This document shows, in pieces, positions 22,872-31,849 of a DNA stretch of 64,000 nt. The stretch comes from Bacillus_AB infantis_B (lineage in GTDB: Bacteria; Bacillota; Bacilli; Bacillales; Cytobacillaceae). The notes under the pieces were generated by a model. It worked only from the letters and a program-made list of their open reading frames with translations. It had not been told where the DNA came from and did no database searches. Location of the stretch: contig NZ_VTER01000009.1 in NCBI RefSeq assembly GCF_008180445.1, forward strand, positions 124,001 to 188,000. The letters run 5' to 3'. Both the position numbers and the translations under genes were made by a program. Each line of letters starts with the position of its first letter. Within the stretch, counting starts at the first letter, position 1.

Positions 22872-24119
22872 ATGAAGGAAAAATTAAAAGCATACCGCTT
22901 TCCCATTATCCTGTTTGCTTCAATTATCATTGGAAGCATCATCGGGTTTGTTTTCGGGGAAAAAGCGGAAGTTATCAAACCGCTTGGGGACTTATTCTTA
23001 AATCTCTTATTCATGCTAGTAGTACCGCTCGTCTTTTTCACAATCTCATCGGCTATTGCCAATATGAACAGCATGAAGCGGCTCGGAAAAATCATGGGCA
23101 GCATGATGGCTGTATTCATTGCTACAGGCATTATTGCCTCCATTGTAATGCTGGTTGCGGTAACAGCCTTCCCGCCGGCCCAGGGGACTGACATCCCTCT
23201 GACACAGCCGGAAAATACAGAAGAGCTGAGCCTGCCCGATCAGTTGGTCAAAACCTTTACTGTGCCTGACTTTATCGAGCTCTTCTCCCGCAAGAATATG
23301 CTCGCTTTAATAGTCTTTTCAGTCCTGGTTGGGGTGGCTTCAGGGCTTACTGGTGAAAAAGGACGCCCTTTCACAAAGTTTCTGGTCAGCGGTTCAGAAG
23401 TCTTTATGAGGCTGATCAATCTTGTCATGTATTATGCACCCATCGGTCTTGGTGCTTACTTCGCGTCATTGATAGGCGTATTCGGACCCGAACTGCTTGG
23501 CGATTATGCCCGGGCTGTCATCGTCTATTACCCTGCTGCCATTCTTTATTTCCTGATCGGCTTTACGCTTTATGCCTTTATTGCCGGGGGACGCAGAGGA
23601 GTGGCCCGCTTTTGGAAAAATATCTTTTCCCCTGCTGCCACCGCTCTTGCCACTGGAAGCAGCGTTGGCTCACTGCCTGTTAACCTGCAGGCTGCCAAAC
23701 GAATCGGCGTGCCTAAAGATATTAGGGAAACCGTTCTTCCGCTCGGCGCAACCATTCATATGGATGGCTCCTGCCTGGCGGCCATATTGAAGATATCTTT
23801 TGTATTCGGCATTTTCAATATGGATTTCACCGGCCTGGACACCTTTTTAACGGCGATCGGCATCTCGCTGCTTGCAGGGACAGTCATGAGCGGTGTGCCA
23901 GGAGGAGGCTTTATTGGCGAGATGATGATCATCACACTTTACGGCCTGCCAATCGAGGCGCTTCCGATCATTTCAGCAATCGGCGTAGTGGTCGATCCGC
24001 CAGCCACTGCAGTCAATGTCACCGGAGATACTGTTTCCAGCATGCTTGTCACCAAACAGCTGGAGGGGAAAGACTGGATGGATAAACGCTTTGAAAAAGA
24101 AGAGGAAGCTATCATTTAA
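22872..24119 (+). CDS. Dicarboxylate/amino acid:cation symporter (DAACS family)
   Basis: 415 residues with about eight helices plus two re-entrant loops. Family signatures are 'FLNLLFMLVVPLVFFTISSAIANM' near residue 40, 'ATGSSVGSLPVNLQAA' (hairpin 1), 'LPLGATIHMDGSC' (TM7) and 'VDPPATAVNVTGDTVSS' (TM8). Such carriers bring in glutamate, aspartate, succinate or cystine with sodium or protons; which one is not evident. The ATG follows GAAGGAG. It is monocistronic. Confidence 0.9.
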   Translation: MKEKLKAYRFPIILFASIIIGSIIGFVFGEKAEVIKPLGDLFLNLLFMLVVPLVFFTISSAIANMNSMKRLGKIMGSMMAVFIATGIIASIVMLVAVTAFPPAQGTDIPLTQPENTEELSLPDQLVKTFTVPDFIELFSRKNMLALIVFSVLVGVASGLTGEKGRPFTKFLVSGSEVFMRLINLVMYYAPIGLGAYFASLIGVFGPELLGDYARAVIVYYPAAILYFLIGFTLYAFIAGGRRGVARFWKNIFSPAATALATGSSVGSLPVNLQAAKRIGVPKDIRETVLPLGATIHMDGSCLAAILKISFVFGIFNMDFTGLDTFLTAIGISLLAGTVMSGVPGGGFIGEMMIITLYGLPIEALPIISAIGVVVDPPATAVNVTGDTVSSMLVTKQLEGKDWMDKRFEKEEEAII

Positions 24120-24123
24120 CACC

Positions 24124-24150
24124 ATGCCCCCTGAATGAAGGGGGCATTTC
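24124..24150 (+). terminator. Terminator of the DAACS symporter
   Basis: ATGCCCCCT and AGGGGGCAT form the stem, followed by TTCTC. Confidence 0.65.
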
Positions 24151-24190
24151 TCATGTTATAATGAACCAAAAAGTATACAGGAGGTATTCA

Positions 24191-24631
24191 ATGGATTCTA
24201 TCTTGATTGCAAGCACTGCCGTCCTGATGGACGGCCGCCTGCTCATGATTAAGGAACATAAAAATGAGGCTGGACCCACCTGGAATTTCCCCTCCGGCCA
24301 TGTGGAGCCCGGGGAAGATATAATTGCGGCCGCCCGGCGGGAAACAAAAGAAGAAACAGGGCTGGATATTAAAATTGCGGAATCGGCAGGAATCTTCCAG
24401 TTTACCAGCAGGACAGGCCACCCTATTCTCCTTTTTCAATTTCTTGCTGAATTTGCCGGCGGATCTATCAAATTAGAAAATGGGATGCCAGAATATAAAT
24501 GGTTGACAGCTCAGGAGATTCTCAGCATGGACGATAACGGGCTGCGGGAGCCCGGTGTAATCAAGCAAATAACCCGCTCTATACTGAAACAAAATTATAT
24601 CCCTCTCTCTTTCTTTCATACTATCTCTTAA
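24191..24631 (+). CDS. Nudix hydrolase
   Basis: 146 residues. The Nudix box is complete: 'GHVEPGEDIIAAARRETKEETGLDI' (GX5EX7REUXEEXGU). These enzymes split nucleoside diphosphates linked to another group; the substrate is unknown. The ATG at 24191 follows AGGAGGTATTCA, so an earlier in-frame ATG at 24161 is rejected. It follows the DAACS terminator and is probably transcribed separately. Confidence 0.88.
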   Translation: MDSILIASTAVLMDGRLLMIKEHKNEAGPTWNFPSGHVEPGEDIIAAARRETKEETGLDIKIAESAGIFQFTSRTGHPILLFQFLAEFAGGSIKLENGMPEYKWLTAQEILSMDDNGLREPGVIKQITRSILKQNYIPLSFFHTIS

Positions 24632-24760
24632 GTTTTACTTTTTTTGGAACTTTTTCTTTATTCAATCGTAAAAAAAGAAGCATGGGGGCAAGCCGGCCAA
24701 CTTTGAAACACACATCCTCACATGCGCCGCTTCCTCTAATAATGGAAAGGAGATGAATTC

Positions 24761-25084
24761 ATGAAACGTTTTGCCATCATCCTTGCTGCTTCCTTCACTA
24801 TCCAGGCCCTGCTGCTTTTCTCCATTTGGCATTTCTTCTTTTCGGGTTACGGCCTGATTGATTTCTCATTCTTATTTTCCGCTCTGTGGTTTGCTTTCGT
24901 CTTGTTTTTTTCCAGCACAGGCGATGCTTGGACCAACAGAGTCATCGCCAGTTCATTCATGAACCACCGGGATACAGGGCACAGGGAAGCCAGAGAAATG
25001 TTCCACATCAGAGTCAATCCCCTGCTCGCATCCTCCCTGCTTATGCTTGCTGCTTCCCTTGGAATTTCGTTTTTGTTTTCTTGA
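24761..25084 (+). CDS. Small membrane protein (possibly DUF3899)
   Basis: 107 residues with three hydrophobic segments: 'FAIILAASFTIQALLLFSIWHFFF', 'SFLFSALWFAFVLFFS' and 'LLASSLLMLAASLGISFLF'. 'SSTGDAWTNRVIASSFM' lies between them. The layout resembles the DUF3899 family but this is not certain. The ATG follows GAAAGGAGATG. A bidirectional terminator follows. Confidence 0.65.
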   Translation: MKRFAIILAASFTIQALLLFSIWHFFFSGYGLIDFSFLFSALWFAFVLFFSSTGDAWTNRVIASSFMNHRDTGHREAREMFHIRVNPLLASSLLMLAASLGISFLFS

Positions 25085-25097
25085 AAAGAATACAAAT

Positions 25098-25125
25098 AAA
25101 GCTTCCGCTGAAATGCGGAAGCTTT
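25098..25125. terminator. Bidirectional terminator
   Basis: AAAGCTTCCGC and GCGGAAGCTTT form an 11-bp stem with T-rich flanks both ways. It serves the small membrane gene and the convergent nitronate monooxygenase-like gene. Confidence 0.85.
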
Positions 25126-25127
25126 AT

Positions 25128-26207
25128 TTATTTTTTGAGAAGACTGTCAGTGCCTGCTATCAGATCTTCCATCAGTCTGGCTGCAGGCAATTCCTTAGAA
25201 AGAGAAACCGCCTGGCCTGCCCATAATGACATATAATCCTTATTGGCGTCTTTTGCTGCTTTCCTGCGGATCGGTCCCGTCAGATCATTTTGAACAGGAA
25301 AAGGCAGAAGCTCGGCATCCATGTCTTTCATTTCACTGATAAATCTATTCTCCATTCCCCTGGCCAGTTTTCCGGAAAAAGCTTTTGTAAGGACTGTTTC
25401 TTCTCCCTTGCCTTCCAGCACAGCTTCCTTGTAGGCTGGATGGGCACCGCTTTCACTGCAGGGAAGAAAGGCAGTTCCCAGCTGGACCCCCTGGGCGCCC
25501 AGCATAAAGGCGGCTGCGATGCCCCTTGCATCCATGATGCCCCCGGCTGCTATGACGGGAATTTTAACCCGGTCTGCAACCTGTGGGATAAGGGCCATCG
25601 TTCCAATCAAGCCCCTCTCCTCACTATGAAATGTCCCCCTGTGGCCCCCTGCCTCACTGCCCTGGGCCACTACAAGATCTGCACCAGCCTCTTCCATTTC
25701 TTCTGCTTCCAGAACATTTGTAGCAGTTCCGATAATCACAGTGCCATTCCTATGAAGCTCGGAAACAGCTTCTCTCTCAGGAATGCCGAATGTAAAGCTG
25801 ACAATAGGAACCCTAAGCCGCAGGACCGTTTCCAGCTGTTCGCCAAAGAGCTGCCGGCGATCTTTTTCTTTATAAGCTGCAGCAGTGCTGATTCCCGGCT
25901 CCTGTTGCAGCCCCTCCAGCTTCCGGTACATCCTTTGAAGCTTGTTCTCATCAACCAGAGGATCGGCAGGGAGAAACAGATTGACTCCATATGGCTCGGC
26001 AGTCAATTCCTTTACTTTTTTGATATCTCTTTCCATGTCTTCAGCAGACATATAGCCGGCTCCCATATTTCCCAGGCCGCCGCTGCCGGATACAGCTGCA
26101 ATCAGTTCTGGAACAGTAATACCGCCAGCCATGGGTGCCTGGAGAATCGGATATTGGATGCCAAGCCTTTTTGCAGCTCCGCTCTTCGTCCACTCCAAAT
26201 TCTTCAC
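25128..26207 (-). CDS. Nitronate monooxygenase-family flavoprotein
   Basis: Up to 359 residues, TIM-barrel FMN enzyme. 'YPILQAPMAGGITVPELIAAVSGSGGLGNMGAGY' starts the barrel, 'VAQGSEAGGHRGTF' holds the catalytic His region, and 'VIAAGGIMDARGIAAAFMLGAQGVQLGTAFL' binds the phosphate. Members oxidise propionate 3-nitronate or alkyl nitronates; some are enoyl-ACP reductases (FabK-like). The start is uncertain: GTG at 26207 lacks a ribosome site, whereas TTG at 26198 has AGGTGA before it. It lies 9 bp after the thioredoxin-like gene, probably in one operon. Confidence 0.87.
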   Translation of the reverse strand: MKNLEWTKSGAAKRLGIQYPILQAPMAGGITVPELIAAVSGSGGLGNMGAGYMSAEDMERDIKKVKELTAEPYGVNLFLPADPLVDENKLQRMYRKLEGLQQEPGISTAAAYKEKDRRQLFGEQLETVLRLRVPIVSFTFGIPEREAVSELHRNGTVIIGTATNVLEAEEMEEAGADLVVAQGSEAGGHRGTFHSEERGLIGTMALIPQVADRVKIPVIAAGGIMDARGIAAAFMLGAQGVQLGTAFLPCSESGAHPAYKEAVLEGKGEETVLTKAFSGKLARGMENRFISEMKDMDAELLPFPVQNDLTGPIRRKAAKDANKDYMSLWAGQAVSLSKELPAARLMEDLIAGTDSLLKK

Positions 26208-26215
26208 CTGCTTTG

Positions 26216-26764
26216 TTAAAGTTTAGCTATAATACTTGCTGCCACATCATGCCAGACCTGTTCATCTTCCTGGTATGCCGCTTTCATCTTTTTGAACATG
26301 TTGCCTTGCTTTTCTTTGAAATCTTCACTGTCAGCTGGCGGAAGCTGGGCCCGTTCCTTGTCGACAAAGCTCTGCACTGTTTCTGCCCGCGGCCCCCATA
26401 CGGCCTTTTCCTGTCCGTCTCCATCGATAAAAATGAAAATAGGGATCGAACGGGCTGTCCCGTTAGTTAAATACTGATCCATCAGCTCAAGATTTTCATC
26501 CCGCAGAACGAACCTTGTCTCCATATCCGTCTCTCTTGCTATATGCATAAGGATCGGAATATTAAGCATCGCATCCCCGCACCAGTCTTCTGTCAGGACA
26601 ATCACTTTCAACCCTTTTTCCTTCACAGGCACCAGCTTGGCCTTTTCCTCTTCTGTAAGAGAAAATTTGCTGTCTATGCTTTCCATCTCCTGCTTATTAA
26701 CACTCATGCCTTCCACATATTCAGAGAAGGTCAGTCCCTTCGCATACCAGTCCTTCAATTCCAT
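26216..26764 (-). CDS. Thioredoxin-like protein with a single active-site cysteine
   Basis: 182 residues. The fold is suggested by 'LKVIVLTEDWCGDAMLNIPILMHIA' and the cis-proline region 'RSIPIFIFIDGDG'. The motif reads WCGDA: the second cysteine of CxxC is missing, so it cannot work as a normal dithiol oxidoreductase, although one-cysteine members of this family are common in Bacillus. The ATG at 26764 follows AAGGAAGTG. It lies upstream of the nitronate monooxygenase-like gene. Confidence 0.8.
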   Translation of the reverse strand: MELKDWYAKGLTFSEYVEGMSVNKQEMESIDSKFSLTEEEKAKLVPVKEKGLKVIVLTEDWCGDAMLNIPILMHIARETDMETRFVLRDENLELMDQYLTNGTARSIPIFIFIDGDGQEKAVWGPRAETVQSFVDKERAQLPPADSEDFKEKQGNMFKKMKAAYQEDEQVWHDVAASIIAKL

Positions 26765-26939
26765 ATAAAACACTTCCTTTTTTATCAATATTGATCAATC
26801 GGCTATTGCATCTCTTATTTATTCTCTGTGAATACAGTACAATCCTTTTTTTGCCGGACTTTGCCGCATTTCATCCTTTCCTGGGAAATAAAGAGGAAGT
26901 TTGTCTAAATGGGCCAGCAAATTTCCCCATAATAAATAG

Positions 26940-26964
26940 AAACCGCTGGAATTCCCCAGCGGCT
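26940..26964 (-). terminator. Terminator of the gatCAB operon
   Basis: On the minus strand CCGCTGG and CCAGCGG pair around GGAATT and are followed by TTTCTATTTATT. Confidence 0.75.
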
Positions 26965-26970
26965 TATTTT

Positions 26971-28398
26971 CTATCGTTTTGTTATTTCCTGCATCAGCAG
27001 CTTGTTGATCATCTGTGGATTAGCCTGTCCCTTGGAGGCCTTCATGATCTGCCCGACCAGGAACCCGGTTGCTTTTTGTTTGCCTGCCTTAAAGTCTTCG
27101 ATCGATTGCGGATTTGCATCAAGTGCATCTGTCACATATTGAAGGAGCGCTCCTTCGTCAGAAATCTGGACGAGACCCTTCTCCTTGACGATGGCTTCCG
27201 CGGTCCCGCCATTTTCGATGAGCTCCTTGAAGACCTTTTTAGCGATTTTGCTGGAGATTGTCCCGTTTTCAATCAGCTTGATCATCCCGGCCAGGTTCTT
27301 CGGTGTCAGCTTTACATCAGCCAGCTCTTTCTGCTCAGCATTCAAGTAGGCAGACACTTCACCCATCAGCCAGTTTGATGCCTGCTTGGCGTCCGCTCCT
27401 GCTTCGACCGCTGCCTCGAAGAAGTCAGCTGTCTCCTTTGTTACCGTCAGGACTGCAGCATCATAAGCAGGGAGGCCCAGCTCTTCTGCATAACGCTTCT
27501 GCCTCGCGTCCGGCAGCTCCGGAATCCCGGCGCGGATCCGGTCCTTCCACTCCTGGTCAATGTAAATGTCCGTCAGATCAGGTTCAGGGAAATAGCGGTA
27601 ATCATCAGAGCCCTCTTTTACACGCATAAGCAGGGTCGTATTAGTAGACTCATCATAGCGGCGGGTTTCCTGCTGGATCGTACCTCCGGCAAGAAGCACC
27701 TCCTCCTGGCGCTTTGCTTCATACTCAATCCCTTTTCTGACAAAGTTGAAAGAGTTCAGGTTTTTCAGCTCGGTCTTGGTGCCGAATTCCTCCTGGCCAA
27801 CTGGCCTGATGGAAATATTCGCATCACATCTGAGCGATCCTTCTTCCATTTTACAATCAGAAACACCCGTATATTGGATGATGCTTTTCAGTTTTTCGAG
27901 ATAAGCATAGGCTTCATTGGCTGTCCTGATATCAGGCTCTGACACGATTTCGATCAGCGGGGTTCCCTGGCGGTTGTAATCGCAGAGGGAATAGCCTTTT
28001 TCATGATTCAGCTTGCCGGCATCCTCCTCCAGATGGATCCGGGTGATGCCAATTTTTTTCTTATATCCGTCCACTTCGATTTCAATCCAGCCATGTTCAC
28101 CGATCGGCTTATCAAATTGTGAGATCTGATAGGCCTTTGGATTATCCGGATAAAAATAGTTTTTGCGGTCGAATTTCGTTACATCGGCAATTTGGCAGTT
28201 CAGCGCCATGCTCGCTTTCATCCCGTAATCGACCACTTTCCGGTTAAGCACCGGCAGCACACCGGGATAGCCGAGTTCCACAACGCTTGTGTTTGTATTG
28301 GGTTCCGCCCCGAAATGGTTCGGGCTCGCGGAAAAGATTTTCGAATCTGTTTTTAATTCAACATGGACCTCAAGTCCAATAACCGTTTCATAGTTCAT
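26971..28398 (-). CDS. gatB: Aspartyl/glutamyl-tRNA amidotransferase subunit B
   Basis: 475 residues. This subunit binds the mischarged tRNA and carries the kinase site that activates Glu-tRNA(Gln) or Asp-tRNA(Asn). 'YETVIGLEVHVELKT', 'NHFGAEPNTNTSVVELGYPGVLPVLN' and 'YFYPDNPKAYQISQ' are family signatures, and a C-terminal YqeY-like helical domain ends at residue 475. The ATG at 28398 follows AAGGGGG. It is the last gene of gatCAB, 13 bp after gatA. Confidence 0.97.
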   Translation of the reverse strand: MNYETVIGLEVHVELKTDSKIFSASPNHFGAEPNTNTSVVELGYPGVLPVLNRKVVDYGMKASMALNCQIADVTKFDRKNYFYPDNPKAYQISQFDKPIGEHGWIEIEVDGYKKKIGITRIHLEEDAGKLNHEKGYSLCDYNRQGTPLIEIVSEPDIRTANEAYAYLEKLKSIIQYTGVSDCKMEEGSLRCDANISIRPVGQEEFGTKTELKNLNSFNFVRKGIEYEAKRQEEVLLAGGTIQQETRRYDESTNTTLLMRVKEGSDDYRYFPEPDLTDIYIDQEWKDRIRAGIPELPDARQKRYAEELGLPAYDAAVLTVTKETADFFEAAVEAGADAKQASNWLMGEVSAYLNAEQKELADVKLTPKNLAGMIKLIENGTISSKIAKKVFKELIENGGTAEAIVKEKGLVQISDEGALLQYVTDALDANPQSIEDFKAGKQKATGFLVGQIMKASKGQANPQMINKLLMQEITKR

Positions 28399-28411
28399 GT
28401 CTGTTTCCCCC

Positions 28412-29869
28412 TTACAATCCCGGCTTTTGCTTATGGAAGTCAGTTGCCTGCTCAAAGGCATGGGCTGTTTTGTAGATCGTGCTCTCGTCGAAATACTTGC
28501 CGATGATCTGCAGTCCGAGCGGCATGCCATTCGAATATCCGCACGGAACCGAAATGGCAGGCGTACCGGCCAGGTTAACAGGGATAGTTAATATATCATT
28601 GGCATACATAGTCAGCGGATCGTCTATATTCTCCCCGATATTGAATGCCGGAGTCGGCGCTGTAGGCCCGATGATGACATCATAAGATTGAAATACCTCT
28701 TCAAAGTCCTTTTTAATCAAAGTGCGGACCTTTTGTGCTTTTTTATAATAAGCATCATAATAGCCTGAGCTTAAGGCGAAGGTTCCGAGCATGATCCTTC
28801 TTTTCACCTCATCGCCGAAGCCCTGGGCGCGCGACTTTTTGTAGAGCTCCATCAATGTTTCCGCATCCGGAGAGCGGTAGCCGTATCTGACACCGTCAAA
28901 GCGGGCAAGATTGGCGGACGCTTCTGATGATGAAAGCAGATAATAGGCAGCCAGAACATACTTGGAATGCGGGAGGGATACTTCCTCCCATACAGCTCCA
29001 AGATTCTCCAGCACCTTAAGCGCATCGAGGACAGACTGGCGGACTTCTTCATCCACACCTTCAGCAAGGTACTCTTTTGGCACAGCGATTCGCAGACCCT
29101 TCACATCTCCGGTCAGGGCGCTGGCGTAATGATCGACAGGAACATCTGCTGAGGTAGAATCATTCGGGTCCAGCCCGGAAATCGCCTGAAGAAGGTAAGC
29201 ATTATCTTCAACATTCCTGGTTATTGGGCCGATCTGATCAAGGGATGAGGCAAACGCAACAAGACCGAACCGGGAAACACGACCATAGGTAGGTTTTAAC
29301 CCAACCACTCCGCAGTAGGAAGCAGGCTGTCTGATGGATCCCCCTGTATCTGACCCAAGGGCAAAAGGCACTTCTCCTGCTGCGACCGCTGCAGCCGAGC
29401 CGCCTGAAGAGCCGCCTGGCACTTTCTCAAGATTCCATGGATTGCGGACATTTCCGAATCCTGAGTTCTCGTTTGAGGAACCCATCGCGAATTCATCCAT
29501 ATTCAGTTTTCCAATCGTGATGGTTTCGGCATTATGTAAATGATTCATAACAGTCGCATTATAGATCGGGTCGAAATCTTCGAGGATCTTGCTGGCACTG
29601 GTGGTTCTCAGCCCTTTTGTGACAATATTATCTTTAATTCCGATCGGCATGCCAAAAAGGAGGCCCTTCGACTCTTCCGTGCCCAGCTTTTCGTCTAAGT
29701 GCTTTGCCTGCCGCCGTGCTTCTTCTTCATTCAAGGTCAGGAATGCCCCCACCTGGCTGTCTACTTCCCCAATCCGTTTAAAAGACTGCTCAACCAGATC
29801 AGTTACGGAAATTTCTTTTTTATGTAAAAGTTCATGGAGCTCTGAAACTTTATGATCAAACAAACTCAT
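28412..29869 (-). CDS. gatA: Glutamyl-tRNA(Gln) amidotransferase subunit A
   Basis: 485 residues, amidase-signature enzyme that releases ammonia from glutamine for transamidation. The Ser-cisSer-Lys triad is K79 ('GIKDN'), S154 ('PGGSSGG') and S178 ('GGSIR'). The ammonia passes to GatB through a tunnel. The ATG follows GGGGGAAGA. It lies between gatC (11 bp gap) and gatB. Confidence 0.97.
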   Translation of the reverse strand: MSLFDHKVSELHELLHKKEISVTDLVEQSFKRIGEVDSQVGAFLTLNEEEARRQAKHLDEKLGTEESKGLLFGMPIGIKDNIVTKGLRTTSASKILEDFDPIYNATVMNHLHNAETITIGKLNMDEFAMGSSNENSGFGNVRNPWNLEKVPGGSSGGSAAAVAAGEVPFALGSDTGGSIRQPASYCGVVGLKPTYGRVSRFGLVAFASSLDQIGPITRNVEDNAYLLQAISGLDPNDSTSADVPVDHYASALTGDVKGLRIAVPKEYLAEGVDEEVRQSVLDALKVLENLGAVWEEVSLPHSKYVLAAYYLLSSSEASANLARFDGVRYGYRSPDAETLMELYKKSRAQGFGDEVKRRIMLGTFALSSGYYDAYYKKAQKVRTLIKKDFEEVFQSYDVIIGPTAPTPAFNIGENIDDPLTMYANDILTIPVNLAGTPAISVPCGYSNGMPLGLQIIGKYFDESTIYKTAHAFEQATDFHKQKPGL

Positions 29870-29880
29870 TTGTCTTCCCC

Positions 29881-30171
29881 CTATTCCAGTATGGATGGCA
29901 CCTTGATTTGCCCATCCTGGTGGTCCGGCGCGTTTTTCAGCACTTCCTCCTGCGGCAGCCCTTTTTTCGCGATATCTTCCCGGAATACATTCTTGATATC
30001 CAGTACATGGGAAGTCGGCTCAACCTTCTCTGTATCCAGTTCATTAAGCTGCTCCGCAAAAGAAAGCATTTTTTCAAGCTCTTTTTGCATCCGCGCTGCT
30101 TCCTCATCCGATATCTCCAGACGTGCCAGGTGGGCTACATGCCTGACCTGATCTTCTGATATTCTAGACAT
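29881..30171 (-). CDS. gatC: Glutamyl-tRNA(Gln) amidotransferase subunit C
   Basis: 96 residues. A small clamp around GatA and GatB that stabilises the amidotransferase. 'VRHVAHLARLEISDEEAARMQKELEKML' and 'PTSHVLDIKNVFREDI' are diagnostic. The ATG at 30171 follows TTGGAGGTGA; the longer open frame upstream is spurious. It is the first gene of gatCAB. Confidence 0.96.
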   Translation of the reverse strand: MSRISEDQVRHVAHLARLEISDEEAARMQKELEKMLSFAEQLNELDTEKVEPTSHVLDIKNVFREDIAKKGLPQEEVLKNAPDHQDGQIKVPSILE

Positions 30172-30330
30172 CTCTGTCACCTCCAAATATTTTAAAAATG
30201 CTATAAGTATAGATAGAATCATATCAGACTCCAGCGCTTTAAAGCAATTGCCGAAAGTGGGGGAAAATATGAGGCGGCAGTGAAAAGCTAAGGCGCCTCG
30301 ATATCCCGGACGCCTTTACCATTGTTCTAA

Positions 30331-31590
30331 TTATTGCATTCGTCCGGTTTTATCCTGTATCTTCCTGTCCGGATGACTTGGACACTCTGCACTGTTCGCA
30401 TAGCGGCCGGCCATCCATAGGAAAATCAGGACCGGTACAGTAAGCAGACCGGTTGCAAATAATCCGGCCTGGACGGAAATCGAAAACGCGATCCAGCCAA
30501 CAAGCGGCCCTCCTGCAATCTGTCCGATGGCATCAAGCTGTCCGAAAAGCGAAAGCATGGTGGCCCTTCCCTTCGGCTCCAGCTTTTGATTAAGCCAGAT
30601 GCTGTAAAGCGGGCTGTTAAGGCCTCTCAGTGTAAAACTGATCCAATAAGAGGCAAGGGCAAGCCAAATCTCCCCGCTAAGCGCAAAAATCAGTGTGCTG
30701 GCCGTGAGAGCCCCGTTCACGAAGAGCAGCAGGCGGACATATGTCTGCTCCCCATCCCCATTCAGCCTTCTGCTGATCCACTCGACCACCCCAATGTTCA
30801 GGAGCAATGCAATTCCATTGATCAATCCGAACCAGAGAACTGCAGAGCTCCCGGCAAGCTGAATATCACCCAGAAAATGGGCAGCCCACAGCCGGTCGAA
30901 ACCTTCGCTTGCGAGCCCCCACATAAGGGCAATGCCTGCCATGCCGGCAAGAACCGGATGGCCCTTCACTGTCCTGTATCCTTTGTGTATGGCCCCGGCA
31001 AGCTGCCGAAGCTGGGATGATTCTTCACGCTCCAGCTTTTCAAACCGTTCTTCAGGCATCCGGAACCAGAGCCAGACAGCCAATATAATGAAAGAACCGC
31101 CCGCAATCAGAATCGCTGCCTGAACAGAAAAGAGCATGGATATAATCACACTTGCCATGATGCCGGCAATTTTGCCGATATTGGCAATCTGAGATCCTTT
31201 TAGAAAAAGCTTATCCAGACCTTTCCCTTCCACTTCGTCGGCAATCCACGCTTCTTCAGCACCGCTGAGAAACGTGTAGCCAAGGCCCCAGACAGCATAA
31301 GCTGATGCGATTCCCCAGAATGCTGGCACCGACCCTTCCAGAAGATGGGCCAGTCCGAGCAGGATCGTTCCGATGATGACGGATTTCTTCCTGCTGACAT
31401 GATCGGCTATGACTCCTGTCGGCACCTCAAACAGCACAATGGACAATTCCATAATTGTCCCGATCAGGACAAGCTGGAGCGGGTTCAGCCCAGCATCCAC
31501 AACAAAATAAATCGCATTTACGGTAAAAATGACTTGAAATAAAAACGCCCGAATTCCCGTGAGCCTATAATATACTTTTTTTGCCTCCAT
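30331..31590 (-). CDS. MFS transporter, probable inducible drug exporter
   Basis: 419 residues with about 12 helices. Motif A is visible as 'GVIADHVSRKKS' after helix 2 ('EVPTGVIAD'). The family cannot be narrowed further, but the sequence resembles small-drug/macrolide-type exporters rather than sugar carriers. The ATG follows GGAGGAAGGG. Upstream on the same strand lie a promoter, an eight-codon reading frame with an excellent ribosome site, and a terminator-like hairpin (see 31672-31698 and 31631-31673). This layout is used by antibiotic resistance genes switched on by a stalled ribosome. A weak terminator may lie at 30291-30316. Confidence 0.85.
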   Translation of the reverse strand: MEAKKVYYRLTGIRAFLFQVIFTVNAIYFVVDAGLNPLQLVLIGTIMELSIVLFEVPTGVIADHVSRKKSVIIGTILLGLAHLLEGSVPAFWGIASAYAVWGLGYTFLSGAEEAWIADEVEGKGLDKLFLKGSQIANIGKIAGIMASVIISMLFSVQAAILIAGGSFIILAVWLWFRMPEERFEKLEREESSQLRQLAGAIHKGYRTVKGHPVLAGMAGIALMWGLASEGFDRLWAAHFLGDIQLAGSSAVLWFGLINGIALLLNIGVVEWISRRLNGDGEQTYVRLLLFVNGALTASTLIFALSGEIWLALASYWISFTLRGLNSPLYSIWLNQKLEPKGRATMLSLFGQLDAIGQIAGGPLVGWIAFSISVQAGLFATGLLTVPVLIFLWMAGRYANSAECPSHPDRKIQDKTGRMQ

Positions 31591-31630
31591 CGCCCTTCCT
31601 CCGCTTCTCCTTCTTCATAAAAACTAAGAA

Positions 31631-31673
31631 AGTCTGAAACGGAGATCCCGTGACAAGCTCCCCGTCCCAGACT
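31631..31673 (-). promoter_or_regulatory. Attenuator hairpin between leader peptide and MFS gene
   Basis: In the minus-strand RNA AGUCUGGGACGGGGA pairs with UCUCCGUUUCAGACU over 15 bp (three G-U pairs) around a 13-nt loop. UUCUUAGUUUUU follows, as in an intrinsic terminator. The 5' arm begins inside the leader peptide's UAG stop codon, so a ribosome paused there would open the stem. The 3' arm's CUCCG can also pair with CGGAG ahead of the MFS start, so control of translation is an alternative. Confidence 0.65.
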
Positions 31674-31698
31674 AGGAAACAAGCACCTCGATTGTCAT
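31672..31698 (-). CDS. Eight-residue leader peptide MTIEVLVS
   Basis: ATG at 31698 follows AGGAGG with an 8-nt gap, as good as any ribosome site in the window. The frame is M-T-I-E-V-L-V-S-stop and shows no reason to exist as a protein. It sits directly before the attenuator hairpin and 82 bp before the MFS start. The size is similar to the leader peptides of inducible macrolide, lincosamide or chloramphenicol resistance genes. Codons 1-3 (UGACAA) are complementary to UUGUCA in the hairpin loop. Confidence 0.6.
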   Translation of the reverse strand: MTIEVLVS

Positions 31699-31743
31699 AT
31701 TGAACTCCTCCTTGCATGCTGGCATCTGCTGCCTGATAAAACT

Positions 31744-31771
31744 ATTTTACGGGCTGAATCTATTCAGTCAC
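31744..31771 (-). promoter_or_regulatory. Promoter with internal palindrome for leader peptide and MFS gene
   Basis: On the minus strand GTGACT (31766-31771) and TAAAAT (31744-31749) are 16 bp apart. CTGAAT-CT-ATTCAG (31754-31767), a perfect inverted repeat, fills most of the spacer and could bind a regulator. Transcription would begin about 40 nt before the leader peptide. Confidence 0.45.
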
Positions 31772-31849
31772 ACCCGTTTTTTTATAATTTATGCTATTCT
31801 ATTTTTTCAGTTATAATATAAGCTGAATCCATTTAAGGAGAGGTTTTAG

